DNA from: Paguma larvata
Lineage: Eukaryota > Chordata > Mammalia > Carnivora > Viverridae
NCBI GenBank assembly: GCA_030068075.1
Contig: CM057835.1
Coordinates: forward strand, 21,105,957-21,169,956
DNA length: 64,000 nt
Direction of reading: 5' to 3'
Shown piece after piece: positions 46,341 through 59,174 of this stretch; the first letter of the stretch is position 1, and every line of letters starts with the position of its first letter. Under the pieces are notes generated by a model, which worked only from the letters and a program-made list of their open reading frames with translations, ran no database searches and was not told the origin of the DNA. A program made the position numbers and the translations under genes.

Positions 46341-48828
46341 GGCTTATTGACCTGAACCTAGCACTCATACTTCAAATCTATTAAATAGGCAAATAAAAAG
46401 AATAACAATTAGAGATGGTTAAGTAATAAAAATATATTATATAATCATAAATCATAGCTGTGGTTCAAATTCCAGTATTCTTTCCGGTCAGTCTAAATAG
46501 AACAGTATTGATTCCTACAGAAAAGATGGGTCTTTTTAAAGGTCCTCTTTGATTTTTTTAAATAATGAATAAATGTGTTGATATATCCAAAGACCCACAT
46601 CAAATCAAATTATGGTTGGTAAATTTATTGAATAATTCCAAATACAACATAGGGCATGTGAAAAATCTGAAATATAGGATACAGGGATTCAACTACAATA
46701 ATAAACATATCATTTTAAGTTTGATTCTTAGTTGTATTATAACTAAAGCAAAATACATATATTTGGCCTATATTCACATGTTTAACATCATCAAGAGGCA
46801 TGATGAATGATATTTTTTTCTCTAGTAAAGTGAAAAGAATCCTGGAATTACAATTAGGAGGCAGAGTATTTTGTCTTTTAGGCAGTAACTAGACAGTTAC
46901 CTTCTCGGGTCTAAACAGGTTGTAAGATTGCTACTACTAAGATTCTGTCACACTGGGAAACAACAATATCTTCCATCTTTGTCCCTTTTCCTGTTTGTTT
47001 TTCTAATTGTTTATTTCTCTCTTTTTTCTCTGAAGCTGATTCATCCCAATTTGAGACAGTATTTGGAACCCAATGGTAGCTACACTGTTCACTTTGTGGG
47101 TAATAGCTGTGTTTAAAGATAACATAATACGGGGAAAAAAAAAGTTTGGAATTAGGATGTTAAAACAATGGAATTCTGTGTCAGAGTCACTACTGATTAT
47201 ATGACCTTATCATAATGCCTTCTGTCTCTGAATTTTTTCCATCGTCAAAATGTATGGGAAGGCAGGTGTAAGAATATGACAAAATAACAGAACTCACAAA
47301 GAAAATATTGATAAATATTATATTGAAACTAAAACTTCTATATGGAAAGGCATAATAAATGATATGAAAAATACATGACAAACTGGAACAATATTTTACT
47401 AGTATTACAAAGGATTGCCTTTTCCAATATGCAAACAACAGTCACAAATTAATTAAACTAAGAAAATAAAGTAAGAAAGACAAAGTGAGAAAAGATGGGA
47501 AAATAGTATCGGCGCATGCAACTCTCATTTCAGTATGTTTGAAAATTCCCATTATCTCCTCCTCAGAATAATTACTAAATCCACCAAAAATAATTATTTC
47601 ACTATAAGGGATGTCAACATAAAAATACAAAGTACCGTGGCCTTCACCTTCAATAATGCAAACATTTGTTAGGTTTCAAAAGAGAAGGAAACCATCATTT
47701 CTCCAACCTTTGGTTATGTAATGCAAAGAGCAAATAGTATACTATATTCGCAAGTAAATATTTTGACAAAAGAGTAATAAAATTACCTGTACAAAGTTGA
47801 GAGCTTAATGCCACACCTACTGAAACATTCCCAAATTATTCATATTTAGTTCGAGGATTCTAAAGATAATTTTGTAAGAAGCATGAAGATACGGTTATGA
47901 AAGTTAAATGGCCTCCAGTTCCCTCCATATTAGTGTCTGAACAGAGATCCAAATATGATATTTAAAGAAATTCACTTAGGGATAACTAGAAAATAAAACA
48001 ATCAAAGTAAGATGTATTAAGTGAGACTTCTGCACTCTCTGCTGCCCTGCTGTGTCGTAATCCAAACATGTAAAGTATCTCCCTTGCGGTCCAATTCTCT
48101 TACGTACAGATAAGGCATGGGAAATTCAGTGACTGTATGAGTTTTATTGTTGAACTCTCTCTGAGAAATGAACCCAGGTTCTCAAGGGAGGAGGTATTCT
48201 TCCACAGGCAGCAGCATATAGCTATATTGCGTTCTAAAACCATCTCCATGTGGGCTGGAGAATTAACAAAGAATATGTTATGATCTTACTAGATCTTGGT
48301 CAGATTGCTGATTGCAGCCATTAAAAAGAGAAGTAGGGAAGCTACAAAGTGGACTAGATGTAGTAACTTGTTTCCAAAGGAAAAAAGCAGGAATGGGGAA
48401 AAATAGTAACTCGATGGTAAAACCCTGGCAAATTTAGTTCTGCCTAACCAAGAGGTGAAGGTGACCATCACCAATGATGTCATATGGCTATCACACATCC
48501 TTGGTATTATATGAGAAGAGTACTTCACTTCTGCAGTATTCTTTCTTAAAACCATAAACCCAGTCGAAATTGTGAGGAAAGCTCAACACAAATCCAGAAT
48601 GAGAGAGGCTCTACAGGATAACTGGCCAACATTCTTCAAGACAGTCAGGGTCAAGAAAACCAAGGAGTGGCTAGGAATTGCTACAGAAAAAGAAGACAAA
48701 TGAAGCATGACAACTAAATGCAAGGTGGCACATTGGATTGTATCCTGAGAAAGAAAATGATATTAATGAAAAAAAAATGAAGAATTATCCAAAGAAAGTC
48801 CAGAGTCTAGATCATAGTACTGTACCAA
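46341..48828. other. DCC: Intronic sequence between two L1 insertions
   Basis: About 2.5 kb of AT-rich intron. Possible worn MIR patches lie near 47150-47270 and 48060-48190. No exon-like conserved frame seen. Confidence 0.45.
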
Positions 48829-48846
48829 TGTTGGTGTCTTAGTTTT
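48829..48846. repeat. Left target-site duplication of the antisense L1
   Basis: TGTTGGTGTCTTAGTTTT matches 53011-53028 (TGTTGGTTTCTTAGTTTT) with one difference. Confidence 0.88.
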
Positions 48847-49231
48847 TTATTTTTATTTTCCATTTTAATTTTAATTTCAGTATAGCTACCATACAGTGTT
48901 ACAGGTATACAATATAGTAATTCGACAATTCTATATGTTTCTCAGTGATCATCATAAATGCACTCCTTAACCTATTCCACCCATTCCCCACCCACCTCCC
49001 CTCTGATAACCCTCAGTTTGTTTTCTACAGTTCAGAGTCTTTTTCTTGGTTTCTATCTCTTTTCTTGTTTTGTTTTGTTTCTTAAGTTCCACATATGAGT
49101 GAAATCATATAGTATTTGTCTTTCCATGAGTGTCTAATTTCAGTTGATATTATAATCTCTAGATCCATCCATGTTGCAAATAGAAAGATTTCATTTTTTA
49201 TGGCTGAGTAATATTCCATTACATAGCTTAT

Positions 49232-49232
49232 G

Positions 49233-49270
<38 letters not shown>

Positions 49271-49289
49271 GCACACACACACACACACG
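49232..49289. repeat. (CT)n-(CA)n microsatellite inside the antisense L1
   Basis: TCTCTC units pass into ACAC units with two GC interruptions. The array lies within the former ORF2 C-terminal coding region of the older L1, where intact copies have none. Confidence 0.96.
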
Positions 49290-50825
49290 CCATATCTTCT
49301 TTATTTATTCATCCATTGAGGGACACTTGGCTGCTTCCATAATTTAGCTATTGTAAATAATGCTGCAATAAATAGAGGGATGCATATATCCTTTCGAGTT
49401 AGTGTTTTTGTATTCTTTAGGTACAGTAGAATTACTGGATCATATGGTAATTCTATTTTTAGTTTTTTTGAGGAATCTCCATAGAGTTTTCCACAGTGGC
49501 TCCACTAGCTTGCACTTCTACCAATAGTGCACAAAGGTTCCTTTTCTCCACATCATCACCAACATGTTGTTTCTTGTGTTCTTTATTTTAGCCATTCTGA
49601 CAGGTGTGAGGTGATATCTCATTGTGGTTTGATTTGTTTTTCCCTGATGATGAGTGATGTTGAGCATCTTTTCCTATGTCTGTTGGCCATCTGTATGTAT
49701 TGAATAAATGTCTGCTCATGTCTTTTGCCCATTTTGATTGGACTATTTGTTTTTTGGGTATTGAGCTGTGTGACTATTTTACATATTTTGGATATTAACC
49801 CTTTATTGTATATGTCATTTGCAAATATCTTCTCCCAGTCGGTAGGCTGTCTTTTAGTTTTGTTGGTTGTTTCTTTTTGCTGTGCGGAAACTTTTTATTC
49901 TGATGTAGTCTCAATAGTTTATTTTTGCTTTTGTTGTTTGCTTCTGGTGACATACCTAGAAAAAATGTTGCTATGGCCCATGTCAGAGAAATTACTGCCT
50001 GTGCTTTCTTCTAGGAGTTTTATGGTTTCAGGCCTGACATTTAAGTTCTTACTCCATTTTGAATTTATTTCATGTATGATGTGAAAAAATGGTCCTATTT
50101 CATTCTTTTGCATGTTGCTGTCCAGTATTCCCAACACCATTTATTTAAGAGATTGTCTTTTCCCCATTGCATATTCTTGCTTCATTTGTTGAATGGCCAC
50201 ATAATTGTATGTTTATTTCTGGGTTCTCTATTCTGTTCTACTGATGTAATTTTCTATTTTTGTGCCAGAACATACTGTTTTTATTACTATGGCTTTTTAG
50301 TACATCTCAAAATCTGGAATTGTGATACCTACAGTTTTCTCTTTCTTTTTTCAAGATTGCTTTGGGTATTCGGAGTCTTTTGTGGTTCCATAAGACTTTT
50401 AGGATTATTGTTTTGGTTCGGTGAAGAATGCTGGTGTTATTTTGATAGGGATTGCAATGAATGTGTACACTTTGGGTAGTACAGACATTTTAACAATATT
50501 TATTCTAATCCATGAGCATGGGATGTCTTTCCATTTCTTTGTGTCATCTTCAATTTCTTTCATCAGTTTTTATAATTTTCAAAGTATAGGTCTTTCATCT
50601 CTTTAGTGGTGCAGTCGTAACTGGGATGATTTTTTTAATTTCTCTTTCTGCTGCTTCATTATTAGTGTATAGATATGCTCCATTCAGTTTTGGAAAATTA
50701 TATGTTTCTAGGAACTTATCAATTTCTTCTAGGGTTTTCAATATGTTGGCATAAAAGTTTTCTTTGTATTTCTGTGGTGTCAGTTATTTTTTCCTCCTCT
50801 TTCATTTCTGGTTTTGTTTATTTGT

Positions 50826-50828
<3 letters not shown>

Positions 50829-50869
<41 letters not shown>

Positions 50870-50882
50870 CCTCTCTCTCCTT
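50829..50882. repeat. (CT)n microsatellite at an L1 deletion junction
   Basis: A CT array with a few CCTC interruptions sits exactly between the ORF2 linker and ORF1 portions of the antisense L1. Confidence 0.96.
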
Positions 50883-53010
50883 GTTGGATAGAGTATTCCT
50901 GGTTGCAGGTTATTTTCTTTCAGCATTTTGAATATATCACACCACTCCCTTCCAGACTGCAAACTCTCTGCCAAAAAAAATCAACTGATAGCCTTTTGGG
51001 GTTTTACTTGTATATAACTGTTTTCTTTTCTCTTGCTGCTTTCAAAATTCTCTCTTCATCACTACTTTTTGGCATTTTAATTGCTATGTCTTGGTGTGGA
51101 CCTCCCTGGGTTGCTTTTGTTGGAGTCCTCTGTGCATCCTGGATCTAGATTTTTGTTTCCTTCTCCAGATTTGGGAATTTTAAACCATTATTTCTTCAAA
51201 TACATTTTTTGTCCCCTTTTCTCTCTCTTCTCCTTCTGGGATCCCTATAATGCAAATTTTATTACATTTGATGGTGTTGGTTAGTTCCCTATGTCTATTT
51301 TCCTTTTTTATAGTTTTTTTCTTTCTCCATTCAGCTTGGTTGCTTTCCATTACTCTGTTCTTCAGGATGCTGATCAATTCTTTTACTTTCTCTAGTCTAC
51401 TATTTAGTCTATCTATTTTTAATTTCAGTAATTGACTTCTTCATCTCTAATTGGCTCTTTTTTATGTTTTCTATTTCCTTAGAGTACATCACTAAAATCC
51501 TCCACTCTTTCCACAAGTCCAGTGAGTATCTGTATGACTATTACTTTAAATTCTCTATCAGGCATATTATTTATCTCCGTTTTATTTAGCTGTCTTGCTG
51601 TGATTTTTTCTGCTCTTTCATTTGGGACATATTCCTCTGTCTCTTCATTTTGTTTAACTCTCTGTGTCTGTATTTCTGTTAGGGAAGTCAGCTATGTCTC
51701 TTGCTCTTGAAAGTAGTGGTTTTATGAAGAAATGGCCCTTTAGTACCCTACAATGTCCCCTATTCACCAGAACCTGGAGAATAGGCACTCCATGGGTGTC
51801 TCCTGTGTATTGTGTGTGTCCTACTGTTGTATCTGAGCTGCTTTTGTCTTCAGGCCAGTCATCTGCAATGACTCTTTTACTAGTTGTGAGCAGGGTGTGC
51901 TCCCTATAGGGGTGAGTCTGAGGCCACCTTGGACTTCAGTTGGTTCAGACCAAGCATTTGCCAGAGATGCAGTAGCACTGAATTGTAGGACATTTTCCCT
52001 GTGTTGTCCCCTGAGAAGCTTTAGTGGGTGAGTGAGGCCTGCAGTCAGACCTGATGTCTTCCCCCAGCCCACTGTGGGGCTGCAGTGGGACTTATGTGTG
52101 TGGTTATCTTCCCCTCTCCTGAGGGCATGAGTCACTTTAGAGTGAGGGCATGTGTCACTTTAGAGTGAGGGCATGCATCACTTTGGAGTGGTGTTGGCCC
52201 ACTGGTGCTGGTTGCACATAGCCAGAGTTGCAGACTGCTTTGGAGGGGCTCTAGCCAAGGATGTACTGGAGGAGACAGGCCTGCAGGAGAATGCAGGGGT
52301 GGGGAGTGCAATACCAGCAAGTTCCGGATACATCTACTCTGGTAGGGGGGCTACAATCACCAGAGAAAACTCCTGCTCAGACTCGGATGGAGTCAGTGTG
52401 TCTGCAGAACAGGGGGTGAGGCACGCTGTTAGCAAGTTGGAGAAGTCTCCCAAAGATCCATGACCCTCCAACACATGCTCTGAGATTAGTAAATAAATCA
52501 CCTTCATGTATACTTCAGACAGTTTTCACACTGCAGCTTTTATGCTCTATCTCAGCAGGGCTGTTTGTTGTGCTCTGTCTTTAAGGGTGGTACTCTGCCT
52601 TCCTAGCTCTGCCTGATGATTTGTAAAGTTCTTGGTGTTAAGCCCCACTGATTAGGCCGCTCTGGTTTTCAAAGCCAAATGTTATAGGGATTTATCTCTC
52701 CCATGTGGGTCCTCTGTGTCTGGGATGCCTGGCCTGGAGTGTGGTCCTCTGTCCTCTCTATGCCCTCAGCATCCCTCCTTTCCATGGACAGTCCCACAGA
52801 CCCATTGTCTCCTGAATGCATTTTCTCCTTTCCTGCTTTCTTTAATGTGGCCTCTTCTCTACATTTAGCTGTGGAAAATCTGTTCTGCCAGTCTTCGGGT
52901 CATTTTCTGTGTTATTTACATTGATGTGGGTGTTATCTATTTATGCTCATGGGATGCAGTAGTTTTGGATGTCCTACTTCACCATCTTCCCCAGAAGTCC
53001 TTGTCTCCAT

Positions 53011-53028
53011 TGTTGGTTTCTTAGTTTT
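53011..53028. repeat. Right target-site duplication of the antisense L1
   Basis: TGTTGGTTTCTTAGTTTT, one difference from 48829-48846. Confidence 0.88.
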
Positions 53029-53029
53029 G

Positions 53030-55655
53030 ACAAACAAGATAGTAATGGGAGATGTTAACAGTGGAGAAACTGGGTGAAGGGTGTACAGGAACTCGGTAAT
53101 ATTTTAACAACTTTTCTGGAAGTCAAAAATTATTCCACAATTTATATAAATAATTTAGAAAACAGGAAGAGCTGTGGCTTTAATTTTAGTTGATAAGTCA
53201 GCTCTAATGCTCTTAGCACTGTTTGTCTGTTTGTTTGTTTTTAGTTAAGAGTAGACTTCAAAAAGACATGTGACAAAAGGAAGGTTATCTGTTAGGAGTG
53301 CATCATTTCATTCTGCGTGAAGAATTAGAAAAACAACAAGGACAGTGTTAAGTTTTAGGATTCTTAGTAGTGTGGTCAGGACTAACGTCTATCAGCCAGT
53401 GAGAAAAGATTAATTCTGGTGGGTTGAAAAGGATGTTTACCACAGTGACTTCCAAACACCGAGCTTGACAGACAAAGCATTCAGACCGTGGTCATCAATC
53501 TGGGAATTGTCTTTCCATTCCGATTGCTTATGATTCATGCTGATGCTTCTGAATCACCTGGTGCCAGTCTAGCTTTGTGTCCACTTTGTATTTCATTCTA
53601 GGCAGTAATGCATTGGATTTCAACTAGATTCTTGTTGCATTGCATTGCATTGCATTTTTCACCTATTTAGCAGCTAATAGCTAATAAAATTAAAGGTGAC
53701 AGAATGGAAATAAACACAATGAATTCTGAGAAAGCATGGACCGGGCTAATCACCATGTTTGCTTGTCTCACGGTGAATTCTCAGGTATGAAGATTTACAT
53801 CTGCACTCAGTTGGCTTTATAGAATATGACCATATCTCAGGTGGCTTGGTGTTCTATGGGCTTCCCTGAGAAAGACTGAACATTCTATTAAGGATGGTGA
53901 GAAAAAGTAATAACCAAGGCAATAAAATTCAAAGTTATGGGTTGGAAGCTTTTCTTTTTATAAATGTATAACCACAGAGAGAAGGGAGGGGAGAAGGAAT
54001 GTAGAGAACTATTTGCTAAAGGAAGTCTAGAAAACTGAAGTTTACTGAAAGGAACGTTTACATACCAATGACTCAGATGAAAAGATTGAATAACCAGAAG
54101 AATTCATAAAATCTAGCCAATTAAAGCAATGTTTCTACAAACTTACATATCACAGATCATGCTAGTCCAGAGTAAGACTATCACAGATCACTAGTATCTA
54201 GGATGAACCTCCAGATAATTTGATATACCCTCTGCATATGGCAATTTTTGATTCCAGCAAATCTATGAAGCCCATTTTAGTTAGCAATTTCAACTTTTTT
54301 CTCCTCCAAGGCTATTTCCAGTTTCTGACTATTAGCAGGTATGATGAATAATTTTAAATTTCACTTCACACTTACTCATGTTTGCCCTCTGCTTCATGCA
54401 TCTTGGCTCAACAACATAGCCCAGTTTTTTTTTTTTTTTTTTATGATATCTACCCATGAATACTGTTATTCTCTAACTTTCCATCCCTTGTATTCAGATA
54501 ATTTCACCATATTTAGCTGGTTAAAAAAAAACACAAAATATGTCACTAGGCAAATTCATTATAATTTTGTCTCCATAAAAATCTCCTCTAAAGATAGCTT
54601 TGGTTATCAACTCAATATTAACAACTCTGGCAGGTTGTTCTCAAATGGATGTTTTACCGGGGACCATGATATGTAAACACATTTGACTGACTTTCATGGT
54701 TCCGATTACAAAATTTAGTGATGTGTATTAAACATGTCATGTTATCTTAATGACTTATTAGGGAGTTTCATGTGCCATTTTCACTCTGAAGTTTCATTAT
54801 TTGCTATGAAATGTATTTATCATTCATGCTAAAACAACCACTCCTAAATTTTGAGTAGATCCTTGGGATGTAGAATGCTGGGATCTGTTGAATAAACCAA
54901 TGACCACATTTCTATCCTCCTTGGTTTTATCCATTTGTATAAAACTCCAATCTTAAAACCATAACCCTATCCCCCTCTATTACTGCACACTGACATTTTC
55001 TTCCTCTTTTCCCTTAGCATATATTAGTCTTTATACAAAAACCCATTCTCCTCTCTTGATTATATTGGCTTCCCTTAAACATATCTATCTTTATCTCCTT
55101 TTTTGAGCAAATTGAATGGCCTACAATTTTTAAAATATAAACATGTCATTATTTTTTTATAATGATAAGGGGATGGAAACTCGTCTACCAAATCCTTTCT
55201 ATTAACCCCCACATGTTACTGATCTCTTTAGATAGTGTTATATTGGGGGGTTATTTAAGACAAAGTCACCTTCAACATCCCCTTTCCCCATTTTTAGTTC
55301 TGCTACTCAGTTTCTTCTCATAAAAATGTCACCCATATGAAAATGCCATGCTAGGAAATGGCAAGATAATTTCTGTGAAAAAATTCCTTTTCACATCTAC
55401 CAAATTAATCTGGATTGAAACTGAGGCATGCAGATAAAAGCTTGTTTACTTTGGATTTTACCATATGTTTTTCTAATATATATTTTAAAACTGAGCAAGT
55501 CTGTTTCCCCAAGGCTGGAATAATTTTATATAGAGAAAAATTCCTCGAACAATCTGAAGAGAATAAAAAGGCATAAAACCTTTTATTCATCTGAATTATG
55601 GTTTCTTTTTCCCAGACTAAAAACGTCCTTATAATAAGGTTCATATCTAATTTGT
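53030..55655. other. DCC: Intronic sequence without a recognised element
   Basis: About 2.6 kb, AT-rich, with a T18 run at about 54426-54442, a TGTT patch at about 53223-53240 and an overlapping GCATT repeat near 53636-53656. No exon or named repeat was found. Confidence 0.45.
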
Positions 55656-55659
55656 ACAT

Positions 55660-55810
55660 TTATCCATTCACTCATCTATTGTGTGATCATTCATTCAAAA
55701 TATTTTTGCTGAGCACCTTCTATGTAATAGGCACCATTCTAAGGTAATGGAAATGCAGTAACAAAGATAACCCCTTGCCCTCTTGGAGCTCACATTCTTC
55801 ATTTGTACCT
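55660..55810 (-). repeat. L2 3' end, antisense
   Basis: ATTCATTCAAAATATTTTTGCTGAGCACCTTCTATG...GGCACCATTCTAAGG...CCCTTGCCCTCTTGGAGCTCACATTC is the antisense L2 terminus. Confidence 0.75.
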
Positions 55811-55929
55811 TTCTTGGTGACTGATTCAATACGTTAAATAAAGTACAAGTGGTCACAGGGTGGGAAGATAGGTATTATTTGATATGCTTTTGATCTAGAG
55901 AAAAGAAAAAGGTACATCTAAAAATTAGA

Positions 55930-56160
55930 GGTAGAGAGAACAGTGGTTAAGTACAGATTCCAGAGTCAAATTGCTTTTGCTACAAATCACATATGCATCC
56001 CTAACAAGTTACTTCACCTCTCTGGACCTCAGTTTTCTCACCTGTAGAATGTGGTAACAGCAGTACCTAGCCTCTGAGACTATTTTAAGAGTCAGCTGAG
56101 TGCAAATTTATAAAATGCATATAAGAACGCCTGACTCAAAGGAAGTACTTCATAAACTTC
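55930..56160 (+). repeat. MIR element
   Basis: ACAGTGGTTAAGTACAGATTCCAGAGTCAAATTGC, CAAGTTACTTCACCTCTCTGGACCTCAGTTTTCTC, CTGTAGAATGTGG and AAGTACTTCATAAAC follow sense MIR order. This is the clearest MIR in the window. Confidence 0.9.
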
Positions 56161-56164
56161 TTTT

Positions 56165-57710
56165 AAATAAAGGAGATGTGCAAGAAGAAAAAATTACAAA
56201 AAAAAGAACAACTAGGAATTATCTCACGGGATAGTGCTTACTGCTTCCAATTTCACCAGTGCACTACACTAGGCAGACACTTTATTCGATCTTGTTTTGT
56301 TTCTGCTTCCTCATTTTAAAGACAAATATAATCACATAAACCCCCACTACCTCTTTCACTTGGTAGAGTGAACCCAAATGACTTCTTGATTTCAGAAGAA
56401 AGTCGTGTAATTAGAAATAACACACTCTGCTGCTTTTTGCCCCATTAGTTGCTAGCCCCAGGGGAGTGGTTTACACTGGAAAAAGACACAAACGTGGACA
56501 GACCATGGTTTAGTTTCATAAGGAATTGCACCATCACTGTTTTTTGAGTGACCCCTATGTATCAGGTATTGGGGAAATCAGCTTCTACACGTTCAGTGGC
56601 GTCTACTGCAATTTGGCATCATGCTAGGCTTTGTGCAGTTCCAGAATGCACCTAAGGTCACTGATCAAGTGACAGACAATTCTGTAAACCTCAGCTTTTG
56701 GCTTCGATAAAATCACATAGTTTATATAAGAACAGATGATATTACAAACTTCTACTGACACTGTCCATAGCTGCCTTCCTGATATGCAAAAATGAATATT
56801 AAGTGCCAAGTGTTATGCACTTGTCATGAAAAAATATGAGATAGAAAAAATATTAAGAGTCATATTTCTCTGGTTGAAATTATTGATGCATTTCCAGTAT
56901 TTAGTAGCTTGTCAGAGTTGCAGCCGTGTTTTGCTATAAACCCACAGGCATATCGTTAGTGTCATCTTTGAAAGATTCACTAATTCAATGACAGAATTGT
57001 AAATTCTTTTCAGTCTAGAAGGTATAGAGCCACCTGTTATTTTGAAAACCTAAACAACGTGTATTTAGTACATGATAAAATTAAGAAAGCTACCACTGTA
57101 TGAATCACAGATGCTAATTTGCTGGCATAAATGTAGAGTGATATATTGTACAATCCTGGCAATTATGTCAGAAATCAGTCTAGAGTAATTCATTAACACC
57201 TTTTCTTCAGGAAAAAAGGAAGAAGCTGACATCTGTAACTAATATTATGATGTATGTTATTTTACATTATGTTTTTGATTTTATGAACAGTAGGCAACCA
57301 TAAGATAATTGAATAGCTAATTATTAAAATACTCCATTTTTTTATTCAGTCGCTGTTCGAGAACGTAGATTCATTTTGCAAATTATAGGTCTTATTTTAC
57401 TGATGAGGAGGAAGGAAATTGACAACTTTAGAGAAGCACATTAACTCCTTCAGGGCCTGATGCAGCCTGTAAGGACATGTCTGGTTCTGTACAATACTAT
57501 GGTCCGGGAATTTTGTTTTAAAAGCAAACCAGTAAAAATTAACTCAAAATTTAAGTGTACTAACAACACTATTATTTAATACTGAATCACACACTGCTTT
57601 AAGTTGTTTTGAAATACATGCTTATAAATTTACTTAAAGATATATTATTAATTTAAATATATTATTTATTAGATAATTATTTATTTCAGGGTTCCTGAAA
57701 TGAAATCATG
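56165..57710. other. DCC: Intronic sequence without a recognised element
   Basis: About 1.5 kb of AT-rich intron with only short frames. Confidence 0.5.
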
Positions 57711-57714
57711 AAAC

Positions 57715-58318
57715 AACTATGATGGATATATCCTAAGGTGACCCAAATGACCTAAGGTGACTGTACTTCCACTGAGTACAGTTAGATTTGTTGTCAACAG
57801 AATATGGCAAAACTCAGAAAACAGGTATGCTCTTATATTATGTGGTAAAGAGGACAGAGTACTCACTCTCATGTTTGGTAATATCTTATAAACCTCTGTC
57901 TTAGTAGACTGAAAAAAGAACTTCTTGTGCTGGCCCTGAGGAAATGAGTTGCTATGATATGGATTGCCTATGAAATGGACCACATGACAGGGAACTGGGA
58001 GTAGCCTCTATGATCCAGGGGAAGCCATTGGGTAATGGCCAGGAAGAAAACAGGGATATTGATCCTGTAGCCACAGATAGATAAATTCTGCCAACAACCT
58101 AGGTGCTTGGAGGTGGGTCATACCCCAGTTAAGTTCTGATGACACTTGACTCCTGACTACTATCTGGATTATATCCTGGTGAGATCCTGAACCAGAGAAT
58201 TTAACAAAGCTGTGCTTGGGCTCCTGACACATGGAAACTGAGAGATAATAAATGTATATGATATTAAATTGCTAAGGTTATGGTAATCTGTTATACAGCA
58301 ATGCAAAACTAACATAGG
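57715..58318 (+). mobile_element. Probable ancient ERVL/MaLR-type LTR
   Basis: The 3' part carries CTGAACCAGAGAATTTAAC...GGGCTCCTGACACATGG, AAACTGAGAGATAATAAATG, TTGCTAAGGTTATGGTAATCTGTTATACAGCAATGC and AACTAACATAG, a typical LTR polyadenylation end. The 5' part is strongly worn. The subfamily is not assigned and no retroviral gene is present. Confidence 0.5.
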
Positions 58319-58614
58319 GACCTATCATGTAGGTCAATATGAGAAACTTCTCAAAGATCAGTTATGCCTCTCCTCTTTCTAGGACAGTAGAAATTATCAA
58401 GCCATAGAAAATTTCAATTGTCTTCAGAATGGCCCTTTGGTGCCTGAATATTCAGTATATATCAAGGATATTATCAACTCAATTTCTCCTAAGAGTACAT
58501 TCTGAGCAATATGAAGTTTCATTCATATGCACAAATGGTTTAATATTATCACAGACATGGTAAATCTATGGTAATTCTCCAAATACTGTTTAAATGATGA
58601 GAAATAGATCTTTT

Positions 58615-59170
58615 CATTTCTTAAAACAACTTTTATTGAGCTATGACATCTGTTTAATGGACTGCACCCATTTGAAGTACAGAATTTGATGAGTTCTGAC
58701 AGGGGTATAAACCCATAGAATTACAACCTGAATCAAGAAACAGATTCTACTAGTCAACCCCAAAAGTTTCCTCCGGTCCCTTGTAGCTATCCCTTCTGCC
58801 ACCTCCAGTTCCTGGAAACCTGTGATCTGCTTTCTGTCATCTCAAACTCAGTTAGCGCTTTCAAGAATTTCATATATGCGGGCTCATACAGATGTATTTT
58901 GTGTGTGTGTCTGACCTCTTTCAATGTGAATCCTCTAAATTTTTTCGTCATGTTGTGGAACTGGAGAAGCAGTGAACTTAAAACAGCATCTTAGCAATCT
59001 GCATGCTGTTCCTTCTGTACTTGCTCAAACACACCCATTTATATGGTGTAGGGGGTTTACTCTTTATGGGCATATGGTATTCACCATTATGAAGCGAATT
59101 ATCTAGTGTTTATATATATTTTACAACCATGGGTATTTCAATTTCTGTCTTGTTCAAAATGAACAAATCA
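58615..59170 (-). mobile_element. Ancient L1 3' UTR fragment, antisense
   Basis: CTTTTATTGAGCTATGACATC...ACCCATTTGAAGTACAG and ATTTGATGAGTTCTGACAGGGG, then CTGGAAACCTGTGATCTGC and ATATGCGGGCTCATACAG, match the antisense 3' region of old mammalian L1 (L1M-type) elements. Confidence 0.7.
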
Positions 59171-59174
59171 CTGA

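Larger units (their letters stand above)
48847..53010 (-). mobile_element. Older L1, antisense, both ends present, two internal deletions
   Basis: Read on the minus strand, the element starts near 53010 with a 5' end (GGGGAAGATGGTGAAGTAGG). It has a long G-rich 5' UTR (about 51700-52990), ORF1 (about 50900-51690), part of ORF2 and a 3' UTR ending in poly-T on the plus strand. ORF1 is recognisable up to NNLQPGILYPT. A GA array follows and reading resumes in the ORF2 linker at RTQINKTRNE, so about 1.3 kb with the endonuclease is gone. A second join near 50684 links the region of TLPKLK to that of FLYTNNEAA, removing about 0.9 kb with the RT catalytic core. The C-terminal part ([17 protein letters not shown]) is recognisable. 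Flanking 18-bp duplications show that it is one insertion. Confidence 0.92.

Noticed and set aside
50072..51284. Several long plus-strand frames of 67-157 codons
   Set aside because: They are reverse-strand readings of the antisense L1 and its CT array.
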